DNA of 64,000 bases, taken from contig JAHBYA010000002.1 in NCBI GenBank assembly GCA_019636195.1, positions 206,311 to 270,310 on the forward strand. The letters are read 5' to 3'. The position numbers and the translations under genes were made by a program. Positions within the stretch are counted from its first letter, which is position 1, and each line of letters starts with the position of its first letter. Below are positions 15,513 through 24,163 of this stretch, piece by piece. The notes under the pieces are model-generated. The model was not told where the DNA came from and searched no databases. It was given only the letters and a program-made list of their open reading frames with translations. Source of the stretch: Planctomycetota bacterium (lineage in GTDB: Bacteria; Planctomycetota; UBA8742; UBA2392).

Positions 15513-16856
15513 CTACTTGATCAGGTCCAGCTGCCTCTTGGCAAACTCAAGGTTCTTCGTGTCGTTTTCGACGCGCTGGTCAGCCGGCTTGGCTTCAATC
15601 GTCTTGACCACATGCTCGTGGCGTTGCTTTGCGTTCTTCTTGCCGTCGCTGTACTTGCCGCTTGATGCAGCAAGCCAGTTCACGCCCGCATGGTTGTAGT
15701 ACGCAATCTGCAACGGGAACAACCGGATCAAGTCATCGTAGGTCTGCGCCGCCCAATAGGCGTAGTCCGGGTTTTCAGCCTTGCGGGCGCCGTCGGTGAT
15801 CACCGCTGCCTTGCTGCACGCTTCGCCGGCCTTGACCAGCACCTCGGGGTTGTACGGGTCGATTTCCTTGAGCCTGATCCACGCGTCCGCACAGCCCTTG
15901 AGGTCGTTGTCGATGCCCAGCCGCTCTGCCTTGAACTTCTCGGTGTTGACGTAGTCGAGGTCGGCCTTGACGGTTTCGATGATCTTCTCGAGCTTCTCGA
16001 GGTTCTTCTTGCCTTCAATGAACTTGGTGCCGGCGTAGGCCTTCTTGTAGCGCTCGCAATAGTTCGCGAGCTGGTCAAGGCGCATCGAGGGTCCCTTGGC
16101 GCCGCGCCGGCGGCCGGGCTTCGACTTAACATCGCCGCCCTGCATCAGCTCAAGTTGTTTAAGGGCTTCGCCCGCCTCTTTCTCGAGGTTCTTGATCCGG
16201 TCCGCGGCGGCTTGCGGCGTCAGCAACAAGGCGCCATCGATGTTGTGTTCGAGGTCGTGTGTTTCGACCAGCAGCAGGCCGTCTTTGGGCGCGCTCCAGC
16301 CCAGCTTGGTGCAGAGCCACGCTTCTATGTCCGCGCGTCGGTCCTGCTGGCGCTGTGCCACGCCAGCCAGCACCGCGTTGGCGACCATCAACTCGTTGCG
16401 CTGCGCGGCCCACACCGCCAGCGCAATCATGTCCTGGACGGTCTGGCCGTTGCGCATTGAGTACCAGCCGGCGACACACTCGGCAGGCAGTTTCAGGGTT
16501 TCGACTTCATGGATCGCACCGTGGGGCGCGAGCATGTATTCAAGCCGGTCCGGGTACCAGCTTTGGGTTGTCACCAGGTCTTGCCAGCGGGACTTTTCGC
16601 CCTTGACCTCAATGCATTGCACGAACAACTCGGTCTTTGTGCCGCGGGGTGTGTAGTGCATGCGGGCCTTGCGGTCGGGCTCGCCCTCGGCAACCTTGCC
16701 CTCAAGAAACTTGGGCATTGCCGCTTCAAAGTCTGCGGCAATGTCGGCTTCTGATTTGCCGCCAAACGAGTCCAGCAGGCCGGCGGAAAGCGGGGCCAAG
16801 AATGGCGCGGCAAACAGAAAAACGGCGGCTGCGTACGCGGCTGTGCATGCACGCAT
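15513..16856 (-). CDS. Secreted TPR-like protein, paralogue 1 of a tandem triplet
   Basis: 447 residues from ATG 16856, with GGAGGAGGG upstream and a signal peptide (YAAAVFLFAAPFLAPLSAG). It shares the conserved middle block VQDMIALAVWAAQRNELMVANAVLAGVAQRQQDRRADIEAWLCTKLGW and the aligned DLEHNIDGALLLTPQAAADRI. It then runs into a long charged helix and degenerate TPR-like repeats (WIRLKEIDPYNPEVLVKAGEAC). No enzymatic signature. It is the first of the three paralogues and lies just downstream of the rpsA terminator, so its own promoter should be in 16857-16931. Confidence 0.75.
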   Translation of the reverse strand: MRACTAAYAAAVFLFAAPFLAPLSAGLLDSFGGKSEADIAADFEAAMPKFLEGKVAEGEPDRKARMHYTPRGTKTELFVQCIEVKGEKSRWQDLVTTQSWYPDRLEYMLAPHGAIHEVETLKLPAECVAGWYSMRNGQTVQDMIALAVWAAQRNELMVANAVLAGVAQRQQDRRADIEAWLCTKLGWSAPKDGLLLVETHDLEHNIDGALLLTPQAAADRIKNLEKEAGEALKQLELMQGGDVKSKPGRRRGAKGPSMRLDQLANYCERYKKAYAGTKFIEGKKNLEKLEKIIETVKADLDYVNTEKFKAERLGIDNDLKGCADAWIRLKEIDPYNPEVLVKAGEACSKAAVITDGARKAENPDYAYWAAQTYDDLIRLFPLQIAYYNHAGVNWLAASSGKYSDGKKNAKQRHEHVVKTIEAKPADQRVENDTKNLEFAKRQLDLIK

Positions 16857-16931
16857 GGCGTCACCCTCCTCCAGGCTGACGGCCCCCACCATATGTGGAA
16901 GGCAACCCTGATAGTTTACGCACAGACGGCA

Positions 16932-16961
16932 AAAAGCCCACCGTCAATCCGGTGGGCTTTT
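16932..16961 (-). terminator. Rho-independent terminator of rpsA
   Basis: A perfect 12-bp stem (AAAAGCCCACCG at 16932-16943 with its complement at 16950-16961) encloses a six-base loop. On the minus strand the stem is followed by a run of T (five A on the + strand at 16931-16935). It lies about 30 bp beyond the rpsA stop at 16989. Confidence 0.9.
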
Positions 16962-16988
16962 GCTGGAAGCGAGCGAAGCGCAAGCAAC

Positions 16989-18632
16989 TTATGCAGCGAA
17001 TTCGATGGCGGTCAGGCCGATCTTGCGGTCTTTGGGGTCGAGCTTGATGACCTTGACCTTGATCTTCTGGCCTACCTTCACCACGTCTTCGGGCTTGTCC
17101 TGATTCTCGGCCAGTTCGCTGACGTGCAGCAGGCCTTCAAGGTCCTGCTCCAGTTCAATGAACACGCCGAAGTTGGTGATCTTGGTGATTGTGCCCTCGG
17201 TTTCGGTGCCGACGGCAAACCGCTCAGGGATGTCCGCTTCCCAGGGGTCGGCGATCATCTGCTTCATGCCCAGCGCAATGCGGTGCTTGTCGGTGTCAAC
17301 GGCCAGCACGACGCACTCAACTTCGTCGCCCTTCTTGACCATTTCGTTGGGGTGGCTGACCTTGCGCGTCCAGCTCATGTCGCTGACGTGCAGCAGGCCG
17401 TCAATGCCGGGCTCGATTTCAATGAACGCGCCGTAGGTGGTCAGATTGCGCACGACGCCCTTGACCTTGGCGCCCGGCTGGTAGCGCTCGTTGACGCGCT
17501 CCCAGGGGTTGTCTTCAAGCTGTTTCATGCCCAGGCTGATTTCCTGCTTCTCTTCGTTGACGCCCAGGATCACGACTTCAGCGTCGTCGCCGAGTTGCAG
17601 CACTTCGCGCGGGTCATTCACGCGCTTTGTCCAGCTCATTTCACTGACGTGGACCAGGCCCTCGATGCCTTCTTCAAGGCGCACGAACGCGCCGTAGCTC
17701 ATGATGTTGACGACCTTGCCCTTGTGGCGCGAGCCCACGGGGTAGCGATCGGCGATGCCCTTCCACGGGCTGTCGGCAAGCTGCTTCATGCCCAGCGCGA
17801 TGCGTTCACGGTCGCGGTCAACCTTGAGCACCTTGATCTTGACCGTCTCATTGATCTTGACGACTTCGCTCGGGTGCTGGATGCGGCCCCAGGTCATGTC
17901 GGTGATGTGCAGCAGGCCGTCAATGCCGCCCAGGTCAACGAACGCGCCGAAGTCGGCGATGTTCTTGACCACGCCCTCGCGGATCTGGCCTTCCTCGATT
18001 TCGCTGAGCAGTGCGTCCTTCAGGCGCTCGCGCGTGCGCTCCTGCAGTTTGCGGGCGCTGACCACGATGTTTTCGCGGGCCTGGTCGATCTTGATGATCT
18101 CGCACTCCATGTCGTCGCCGATGAACTCATTGATGTCGCGAGTGCGGCGGATGCTGACCTGGCTGGCGGGCAGGAACGCGGGCACGCCGATGTCGATCAG
18201 CAGGCCGCCCTTGATCTTCTTGGTAACCTTGCCGCGGACGGTGTCGCCTTCTTTGTGCTTCTGGACGACCATTTCCCAGTTCATTTTGCGGTCGGCCTTG
18301 CGCTTGCTCAGGCCGATCACGCCGTCGTCGTTTTCAAGCTCTTCGATAAGCACGGTGATTTCGTCGCCGACCTTCGGGCGGTCGTCGGCGGACTCAAATT
18401 CGCGGACGCTGATGACGCCGACGGTCTTGGCGCCGATGTCAACAGTGATCTGGTCTTTGCCTGCGTGGACGACGCGGCCTTTGACAAGGCTGTCTTCGCT
18501 GAAGTGCTTGGCGCTGGGCACCAGGGCTTCTTCGGCTGGCTCTTTCCAGAGCGATTCAAGTTCGGCGTCAACAACTTCAGGCTTGGGTCCGTAGCGACGG
18601 ACCAATGGGTTAACTGCGCGCAGCATGGGCAT
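16989..18632 (-). CDS. rpsA: 30S ribosomal protein S1
   Basis: 547 residues. Six S1 (OB-fold) domains can be followed. Two divergent N-terminal ones (starting about SLVKGRVVHAGK and GDTVRGKVTKK) probably bind the ribosome. Four canonical ones repeat the pattern YGAFV.LE.GI.GLLH.S.MSW, each closing with IALGMKQL-like ends. It binds mRNA on the small subunit and helps initiation on structured or leaderless messages. ATG 18632 is used, with a second Met two codons in. There is no purine-rich Shine-Dalgarno before it; the mRNA instead carries CCUCCUUU (see 18636-18643). A weak promoter candidate (TACAAT at 18749-18744) lies about 110 bases upstream. It is transcribed alone and ends at a strong terminator. 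Confidence 0.97.
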   Translation of the reverse strand: MPMLRAVNPLVRRYGPKPEVVDAELESLWKEPAEEALVPSAKHFSEDSLVKGRVVHAGKDQITVDIGAKTVGVISVREFESADDRPKVGDEITVLIEELENDDGVIGLSKRKADRKMNWEMVVQKHKEGDTVRGKVTKKIKGGLLIDIGVPAFLPASQVSIRRTRDINEFIGDDMECEIIKIDQARENIVVSARKLQERTRERLKDALLSEIEEGQIREGVVKNIADFGAFVDLGGIDGLLHITDMTWGRIQHPSEVVKINETVKIKVLKVDRDRERIALGMKQLADSPWKGIADRYPVGSRHKGKVVNIMSYGAFVRLEEGIEGLVHVSEMSWTKRVNDPREVLQLGDDAEVVILGVNEEKQEISLGMKQLEDNPWERVNERYQPGAKVKGVVRNLTTYGAFIEIEPGIDGLLHVSDMSWTRKVSHPNEMVKKGDEVECVVLAVDTDKHRIALGMKQMIADPWEADIPERFAVGTETEGTITKITNFGVFIELEQDLEGLLHVSELAENQDKPEDVVKVGQKIKVKVIKLDPKDRKIGLTAIEFAA

Positions 18633-18635
18633 GGG

Positions 18636-18643
18636 AAAGGAGG
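18636..18643 (-). promoter_or_regulatory. Anti-Shine-Dalgarno-like octamer in the rpsA leader
   Basis: Reading the minus strand, CCTCCTTT lies three bases upstream of the rpsA start codon. This is the sequence of the 16S rRNA 3' tail itself, so the site cannot act as a Shine-Dalgarno. Lack of a Shine-Dalgarno is known for rpsA in enterobacteria, where S1 recognises its own leader; a similar autoregulation here is inference. Confidence 0.4.
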
Positions 18644-18778
18644 CGCTCTCTCTGCCGACGCGGTTGCCTCAGGGCGCGCGCCGTGATGCCCCGTCGGCGG
18701 GCCGGCAATCGCCAACCAAAAGCGCCAACAGGCAAGGGCGGGGATTGTATGGGTCAAGGCCCCGCGCGCAATGGGGGG

Positions 18779-19159
18779 TTATGTGGTTGGGGGCGTAGAA
18801 AGCCACAGGCCCAGCCATGCCAGGGCAAGGCCGCCGACCAGCGATGCAAGCACGTTGGCGATGGCTTTGCCCGGCGCGACCTGCAATGTTTGCAGCGCAA
18901 AGGCGCTGAAGGTCGTTAAACCGCCGCACAGGCCCGTCACGATCAGCACCTTCAGTTCCGGACCGTACTTAAAACCTTCGCGGGTGACAAACCCGTAGGC
19001 CAAGCCCGCAACAAGGCAGCCCGCAAAATTGACCGCCAGCGTGGCCCACGGAAATGCCGCCGCGTGCTGGGGCAGGGCAGCCAGCAGCGCGCGGTCAGTG
19101 CCGTAGCGAATGCCCGACCCGATGGCGCCGCCCACACACACAAGCAACAACAACTTCAT
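18779..19159 (-). CDS. crcB: Fluoride channel CrcB/FluC
   Basis: 126 residues from ATG 19159 with AAGGAAG upstream. Four hydrophobic helices and the family motifs GGAIGSGIRYGTD, FPWATLAVNFAGC and GLCGGLTTFSAF identify a dual-topology fluoride exporter subunit. The Asn of VNFAGC and the TTFS turn are the conserved pore and Na+ elements. It dimerises in the inner membrane to expel F-. The gene is divergent from the PHP phosphoesterase with 46 bp between start codons, too short for a fluoride riboswitch, and none is seen. Confidence 0.95.
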   Translation of the reverse strand: MKLLLLVCVGGAIGSGIRYGTDRALLAALPQHAAAFPWATLAVNFAGCLVAGLAYGFVTREGFKYGPELKVLIVTGLCGGLTTFSAFALQTLQVAPGKAIANVLASLVGGLALAWLGLWLSTPPTT

Positions 19160-19205
19160 GGTCGCTTCCTTGGCAATGACGTGCGCGACCTTACATTGTT
19201 TGCGC

Positions 19206-20033
19206 ATGCCCGAAAACCTTGTTGATCTTCACAGCCACTCCACTTGCTCCGACGGCTCGTTGTCCCCCACCGCCCTGATGGAAGAAGCGGCCCGCCGCGG
19301 CGTCGGCACACTGGCGCTGACCGACCACGATACAGTGGGCGGCCTTGATGAAGCGCAGGCCGCCGCAAAACGCCTTGGCATCGAGTTTGTGCCGGGTGTT
19401 GAGTTTACGGTGATATGCGCGGGCAGCGAGGTTCACTTACTGGGGCTGGGGATGGACTACGCACACGCGGCCATCGTTGCCCTGTGCGACGAAATCCAGG
19501 TCAAGCGCCGCCGGCGCTTCTTTGACATGATCGACCGACTGCGCGCCGCCGGCGTGCCCCTGAAGACTGAGGGCGTGCAGGACGGCGTTTCGCTCGCGCG
19601 GCCGTACCTGGCGCGCATGCTGGCCGAGCAAGGCTACGTGCAAACCTACCAGGAAGCGTTCGAAAAGTACCTGCGCAAGGGCGGCGTCGGCTACGTCGCG
19701 CACCGCTGCACATCCATCCAGCGCGGCATTGAAGCCGTGCAGGCCGCGGGGGGCGTCGCGATTATCGCCCACCCCGGCATCTACCGCAACGGCGACGAAG
19801 TGGTGTACGAAGCCGCACAGCACGGCCTTGACGGCATCGAGTGCTACCACAGCGACCACAACCACGACGTGCAGGAACATTACGTCGGGCGCGCGCGGCA
19901 GTTGAACCTGCTGGTCAGCGGCGGCGCGGACTTTCACGGCGTGGATCACGCACGCAGCAAGTTCTTCGGCAAGCGCGGCTGCCCCGGCGATGAGTACGCC
20001 CGCCTGATGGACGCCGTGGCGGCAAGGTCTTGA
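19206..20033 (+). CDS. PHP-domain phosphoesterase (RNase AM / 3',5'-nucleotide phosphatase type)
   Basis: 275 residues from ATG 19206. PHP metal-binding motifs: LHSHSTCSDGSLSP (H-x-H), LTDHDTVGG, the Glu in PGVEFTV, a central IAHPGIY, ECYHSDHN, and the final SGGADFHG. This order and the ~275-residue length match the YciV/RNase AM family, which removes 5' nucleotides from RNA and hydrolyses nucleoside 3',5'-bisphosphates. It is cytoplasmic. Members of the family are usually single genes, as here. Confidence 0.87.
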   Translation: MPENLVDLHSHSTCSDGSLSPTALMEEAARRGVGTLALTDHDTVGGLDEAQAAAKRLGIEFVPGVEFTVICAGSEVHLLGLGMDYAHAAIVALCDEIQVKRRRRFFDMIDRLRAAGVPLKTEGVQDGVSLARPYLARMLAEQGYVQTYQEAFEKYLRKGGVGYVAHRCTSIQRGIEAVQAAGGVAIIAHPGIYRNGDEVVYEAAQHGLDGIECYHSDHNHDVQEHYVGRARQLNLLVSGGADFHGVDHARSKFFGKRGCPGDEYARLMDAVAARS

Positions 20034-20088
20034 AGGGCAATACGCCCGCACTTGCGTGCGGGGCGGTCCGATGTTCAAAGTTGGCGGC

Positions 20089-21246
20089 ATGCAAAACAGC
20101 GCAGACATCGTGATCATCGGCGGCGGGTGCATTGGCGTCAGCGTCGCGTACCATCTGGCGCGGCGCAAAGCCGGGCGGGTGCTGCTGCTTGAAAAGGCCG
20201 AGTTTCTGGGCGCCGAAAGCACGGGCAAGTGCGCCGGCGGCATTCGCGCGCAATTCAGCACCGAGATCAACACGCGCCTGAGCCTTTACAGCATTGACCG
20301 CTTCGAGCGCTGGCAGGACGAAATCGGCCACCCGTTTCAATACCGCCAGTGGGGCTACTGCTTTCTGCTTACCAGCGACGAGCTTGTCGCCAACTTTCGC
20401 AAAAGCCACGCCATGTGGACGCGCCTAGGCATGAACGTCGAGTGGCTGGCGCCCCCGCAAGTTGAGCAGCGCCTGCCCTACGTCAACATGGAAGGCGTGC
20501 AGGGCGCGACCTTTCACAGCCGCGACGGATTTGGCGACCCCAACGACATCACGCAGGGCTACGCCAAGCGCGCACAGGAACTGGGCGCGGTCATCGAAAC
20601 CGGCGTGACCGTCACGGGCATTGAACTTGAAGGCGGGCGCAAGGTCACCGCTGTGCAAACCAGTCGCGGCCGCGTAGCGACGGGCAGCGTGGTGCTGTGT
20701 ACGGGCGCGTGGACGCGGAAGCTTGGAGGCATGTGCGGCGTGGATGTACCGATTGACCCGATACGGCGGCAGATCATCGTAACGGACAAGTTTGACGACA
20801 TCGCCGACCCCTTTCCGATGACTGTTGACCTGTCAACGACGCTGTACTTTCACCGTGAAAGCGGCGGCATCCTGATCGGCATGAGCGACCACACAGAAAG
20901 CGCGGGCTTTGACGACAGCTTCAATGAAGACTTCGGCGAAAAGATGCTGCTGACCGCGATGCAGCGCGCCCCGGTGCTCGAAAACGCCGCGCCCAAACAC
21001 AAGTGGGCCGGCTTGTACGAAGTCACGCCCGACCACCACCCGGTGATTGACCGGCTGGGCCACGTGCAGGGGGCGTACGTGTGCGCGGGCTTTTCAGGCC
21101 ACGGTTTGATGCACGCGCCGGCGGCGGGCGCGTTGACCAGCGAGCTGGTGCTGGACGGCAAGGCAGGCAGCATTGACATACGCGCGCTGGAGCTGAGCCG
21201 CTTCAGCGACCCCGCAAGGCTTCACGACGAAGCCAACGTGATATGA
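20089..21246 (+). CDS. FAD-dependent amine/amino-acid oxidoreductase (DadA/sarcosine-oxidase-like)
   Basis: 385 residues taking ATG 20089, where the Rossmann strand begins almost at once (SADIVIIGGGCIGVSVAYHLARR, GxGxxG at 11-16). In-frame GTG 20056 and ATG 20071 are alternatives. Further DAO-family marks: CAGGIRAQF after the ADP-binding unit, VLCTGAWTRKL, and the C-terminal AGLYEVTPDHHPVIDRLG with GFSGHGLMHAPAAG, the second FAD-binding motif. It would oxidise a secondary amine, such as sarcosine or another N-methyl amino acid, or a D-amino acid. No THF-binding or partner subunit is adjacent. Confidence 0.85.
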   Translation: MQNSADIVIIGGGCIGVSVAYHLARRKAGRVLLLEKAEFLGAESTGKCAGGIRAQFSTEINTRLSLYSIDRFERWQDEIGHPFQYRQWGYCFLLTSDELVANFRKSHAMWTRLGMNVEWLAPPQVEQRLPYVNMEGVQGATFHSRDGFGDPNDITQGYAKRAQELGAVIETGVTVTGIELEGGRKVTAVQTSRGRVATGSVVLCTGAWTRKLGGMCGVDVPIDPIRRQIIVTDKFDDIADPFPMTVDLSTTLYFHRESGGILIGMSDHTESAGFDDSFNEDFGEKMLLTAMQRAPVLENAAPKHKWAGLYEVTPDHHPVIDRLGHVQGAYVCAGFSGHGLMHAPAAGALTSELVLDGKAGSIDIRALELSRFSDPARLHDEANVI

Positions 21247-21297
21247 TGCGTGTCCTTGCAGGCGAACAGCCTGAGTCCTCGCAGTGAACGACCACAC

Positions 21298-21651
21298 ATG
21301 GAAAAGATCTACGCGCCTTTGCTGCTGATCGGCAGCAACGTCTTCATGACCTATGCCTGGTACGGACACCTCAAAGACAACCGCGACAAGGCCATCTGGC
21401 TGGTGATCTTGATCAGCTGGGGCGTGGCCTTCTTTGAGTATTGCCTGCAGGTGCCCGCCAACCGCCTTGGAAGCAAAGTCTATTCGCTGGGCCAACTCAA
21501 AGTGATGCAGGAAGTGATCACGATGGTCGTGTTTGCGGTGTTCGCGCTGGCGTACATGAAAGTACCGCTGAAGCTGGACTTTCTGTGGGCAAGCCTGTGC
21601 CTGGTGGCGGCGGCCTTTTTCATGTTCCGCGGCGGCATCGGCAACGCCTAG
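21298..21651 (+). CDS. DUF486 / DMT-like four-helix membrane protein
   Basis: 117 residues from ATG 21298. Four transmembrane helices with the family signature MTYAWYGHLK near the N-terminus, SWGVAFFEYCLQVPANRLG in the middle and LKVMQEVITMVVFAVFA. DUF486 proteins resemble small multidrug-resistance type transporters by topology, but their function is not established. It is 51 bp behind the FAD oxidoreductase and converges on the alpha-oxoamine synthase gene, leaving two bases between the stops. Confidence 0.9.
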   Translation: MEKIYAPLLLIGSNVFMTYAWYGHLKDNRDKAIWLVILISWGVAFFEYCLQVPANRLGSKVYSLGQLKVMQEVITMVVFAVFALAYMKVPLKLDFLWASLCLVAAAFFMFRGGIGNA

Positions 21652-21653
21652 GC

Positions 21654-22859
21654 CTACTTCAGCAGGCCGTACTTCTTGCCGAGCTTCTCGAAGGCGTCAA
21701 TGACGTGGGCGATGTCTTTGTCCGTATGAATCGCCATGAAGCTGGCGCGTACGCCGCTTTGGCCTTGCGGTACGCCGGGCGTGATCACGGGATTGGTGTA
21801 AACGCCCAGCTCAAGCAGTTCTTTCCAGAAGGTGAAGGCCTCAAGGTCTTCGCCTACCTTCACGTAGATGATCGGCGTGGGCTCGTCGATCACGGGGTAG
21901 CCAATGCGCCGGAACTCGCCGCGCACCTTGTTGATGACGCTGCGCAGGTTTTCAAGGTGCTGCGGTTCGGTGCGAATCATGTCCAGGCTGGTGCTGACGG
22001 CGGCCACACTGGCGGGCGTCATGCTGGCGGCGAAAATCAACTGCCGCGCGTGGTGCTTGACGTAGCTGATCACACGCTCTTCGCCCACAATAAAGCCGCC
22101 CAGGCCGGCGAAACTCTTGCTGAAGGTGCCCATGACAACATCAACGTCTTTGTCCAGGCCGTAATGCTCGGCGGTGCCGCGGCCGGTTTTTCCGACCACG
22201 CCCACGCCGTGGGCGTCGTCAACGAAGATGCGCAGGCCGTGCTTCTTTTTAAGCTCGACAATGCGCGGCAGCTTGGCCAGCGTGCCCTTCATGCTGAACA
22301 CGCCGTCGGTCACAAGCAGCTTGCCGTTTTCGGGGTTGCTGGCCTCGAGGATACGCTCAAGGTCTTCCATGTCGTCGTGCTTGTACTTCTTGGTCTCGGC
22401 AAAGCTGAGCTGCGTGGCGTCCATGATGCAGCTGTGGTTTTCGCGGTCGCTTAAGATGATATCGCGCCGGCCGGCCAACACGCTGATGGCGCCCATGTTG
22501 GTGGTGTAGCCTGTCGTGAAGCACAGGGCTTTTTCCTTGCCCATGTAGTCGGCAAGTTTTTCTTCCAGCTCCACGTGAATCACGTACGTGCCGTTGGCAT
22601 AGCGCGAGCCGGAGCACGACGTGCCGAAGTTGCGGGTGGCTTCAATGGCGGCTTCAACGACGCGCGGGTGGCGCGTCAAGCCAAGGTAGTTGTTGCTGCC
22701 GGCCATCACGACTTCGCGGCCTTCAATGATGACGCGCGAGCCGTGGTTGCCCTCAATAGTCTTGAAAAACGGGTACAGCCCTGCGGCCTGCACCTCAAGG
22801 TCACGCTTGAATTCGAAACACTTGGCAAATACGTCCACTGGCCCCTCAGTCCAAGGCAA
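21654..22859 (-). CDS. Alpha-oxoamine synthase (serine palmitoyltransferase / glycine C-acetyltransferase-like)
   Basis: 401 residues. PLP-fold motifs: His142 (RENHSCI) stacking on the cofactor, DDAHGVGVVG (214-223), and the Schiff-base Lys248 in GTFSKSFAGLGG. The N-terminal FEFKRDLEVQAAGLYPFFKTIEG and SNNYLGLTRHPRV, plus NPVITPGVPQ near the end, resemble bacterial serine palmitoyltransferases (for example the Bacteroides enzyme, from memory) more than KBL or BioF. It condenses an amino acid with an acyl-CoA, releasing CO2; the serine/long-chain product would start sphingolipid synthesis. No acyl carrier protein or ceramide synthase genes are adjacent, so the substrate is unproven. It follows sucC by 80 bp on the same strand. 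Confidence 0.85.
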   Translation of the reverse strand: MPWTEGPVDVFAKCFEFKRDLEVQAAGLYPFFKTIEGNHGSRVIIEGREVVMAGSNNYLGLTRHPRVVEAAIEATRNFGTSCSGSRYANGTYVIHVELEEKLADYMGKEKALCFTTGYTTNMGAISVLAGRRDIILSDRENHSCIMDATQLSFAETKKYKHDDMEDLERILEASNPENGKLLVTDGVFSMKGTLAKLPRIVELKKKHGLRIFVDDAHGVGVVGKTGRGTAEHYGLDKDVDVVMGTFSKSFAGLGGFIVGEERVISYVKHHARQLIFAASMTPASVAAVSTSLDMIRTEPQHLENLRSVINKVRGEFRRIGYPVIDEPTPIIYVKVGEDLEAFTFWKELLELGVYTNPVITPGVPQGQSGVRASFMAIHTDKDIAHVIDAFEKLGKKYGLLK

Positions 22860-22939
22860 AACGCGTCCGCTGCTTTCGGCAGGCAGACTAGCCCCCGCCC
22901 CCCATTAGTCAAGAAATGCGGGCACAGCCTCACGCCCCA

Positions 22940-24103
22940 TTAACCGCGCGCGGCGGCAACTACCTTTTTGGCGGCGTCGGTCAGGTCTGTGGCCGACTGT
23001 ATTTTCAGGCCGCTTTTGTCCAGCAGCTCGCGGCCCTTTTCGACGTTTGTGCCTTCCAGCCGCGCGACCACGGGCACTTTCAGGTTCACTTCTTTGGCCG
23101 CGGCAATCACGCCCTGGGCAATCACGTCGCACTTCATGATGCCGCCGAAGATATTGATCAGCACCGCCTTCACCGACGGGTCGCTCAAGATGATCTTGAA
23201 AGCCGCCGTCACGCGCTCGGTGCTGGCGCCGCCGCCGACATCCAGAAAGTTCGCGGGCTCGCCGCCGTGCAGCTTGATGATGTCCATGGTCGCCATTGCC
23301 AAGCCGGCGCCGTTGACCATGCACCCGATACTGCCGTCAAGCTTGATGTAGCTCAGGTCATACTTCTTGGCCTCGGTTTCCTCGGGCACTTCTTCGGTGA
23401 AGTCGCGGAAGGCCTCAATGTCGCCGTGGCGATACAGCGCGTTGTCGTCGAACGTCATCTTGGCGTCCAGCGCGATCACGTCGCCTGTCTTTGTGGTAAC
23501 CAGCGGGTTGATTTCAACCAGCGTCGCGTCTTCGCCCACAAAGCAGCGCGCGACCCCAAGGATCAGCGATGCCGCCTTGTTGACCGACTTGGCTGGTATG
23601 CCCATTGCCAGCGCAAGCCTGCGCGCCTGAAAGCCGTGCATGCCCTCGCCGGGGTCAAAAAACTCTTTCTTGATGGCGCCCGGGCGCTTGTGGGCCACTT
23701 CTTCAATGTCCATGCCGCCCTCGTAGCTGCCCATGATGCAAACCTTGGCGGTCTCACGGTCCAGCACGGCCGCGAGATAGTACTCGTGGTCGATGGCACA
23801 GCCGGCTTCAATCAACAGCTGGTTGACCTTCTTGCCCTCGGGGCCGGTCTGGTGCGTGACCAACTGCATGCCGAGGATCTTCTCGGCGTGGGACTTCACT
23901 TCATCCAGCGACTTGGCCAGCTTTACGCCGCCGCCCTTGCCGCGCCCGCCGGCGTGAATCTGGGCCTTGACCACCCACACTTCGCCTCCGATTTCGCGGG
24001 CGGCTTCAACGGCTTCGGCCACGCTGTAGGCGGGCTTTGCCTTAAGCAGCGGCGTACCGTAGCGGCGCAGAACGTCTTTGGCTTGAAACTCATGGATCTT
24101 CAT
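22940..24103 (-). CDS. sucC: Succinate-CoA ligase (ADP-forming), beta subunit
   Basis: 387 residues, the usual SucC length. The N-terminal [18 protein letters not shown] is diagnostic, followed by the ATP-grasp domain ([27 protein letters not shown]) and the CoA-ligase domain ([47 protein letters not shown]). It forms succinyl-CoA or runs the TCA-cycle step in reverse in the cytoplasm. The alpha subunit gene sucD, which normally follows directly, is not next to it: downstream is the alpha-oxoamine synthase and upstream coaD. sucD must therefore lie elsewhere. Confidence 0.95.
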   Translation of the reverse strand: MKIHEFQAKDVLRRYGTPLLKAKPAYSVAEAVEAAREIGGEVWVVKAQIHAGGRGKGGGVKLAKSLDEVKSHAEKILGMQLVTHQTGPEGKKVNQLLIEAGCAIDHEYYLAAVLDRETAKVCIMGSYEGGMDIEEVAHKRPGAIKKEFFDPGEGMHGFQARRLALAMGIPAKSVNKAASLILGVARCFVGEDATLVEINPLVTTKTGDVIALDAKMTFDDNALYRHGDIEAFRDFTEEVPEETEAKKYDLSYIKLDGSIGCMVNGAGLAMATMDIIKLHGGEPANFLDVGGGASTERVTAAFKIILSDPSVKAVLINIFGGIMKCDVIAQGVIAAAKEVNLKVPVVARLEGTNVEKGRELLDKSGLKIQSATDLTDAAKKVVAAARG

Positions 24104-24163
24104 CGGGCAGTCCTGTGAAAGTCGGGCGGCATTGTGGTCAGGTGCAATGGCGGACGCAAGGTG

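Noticed and set aside
13518..15665. 715-codon open frame on the + strand
   Set aside because: It lies antisense to two of the secreted TPR paralogues, has no domain, and its composition is typical of an antisense shadow in high-GC DNA.
18636..18643. AAAGGAGG on the + strand as a ribosome-binding site for a hidden + strand gene
   Set aside because: No start codon follows at a suitable distance, and the frame beyond has no coding support.
16893..18686. 597-codon open frame on the + strand
   Set aside because: Antisense shadow of rpsA; repetitive Asp/Val/Leu content mirrors the S1 repeats.
18744..18771. TTGCGC/TACAAT as the rpsA promoter on the minus strand
   Set aside because: Match to consensus is weak and promoter rules for this organism are unknown, so it is mentioned only under rpsA.
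19160..19205. Possible fluoride riboswitch upstream of crcB
   Set aside because: Only 46 bp separate the crcB and PHP start codons, and the conserved riboswitch core is not present on either strand.
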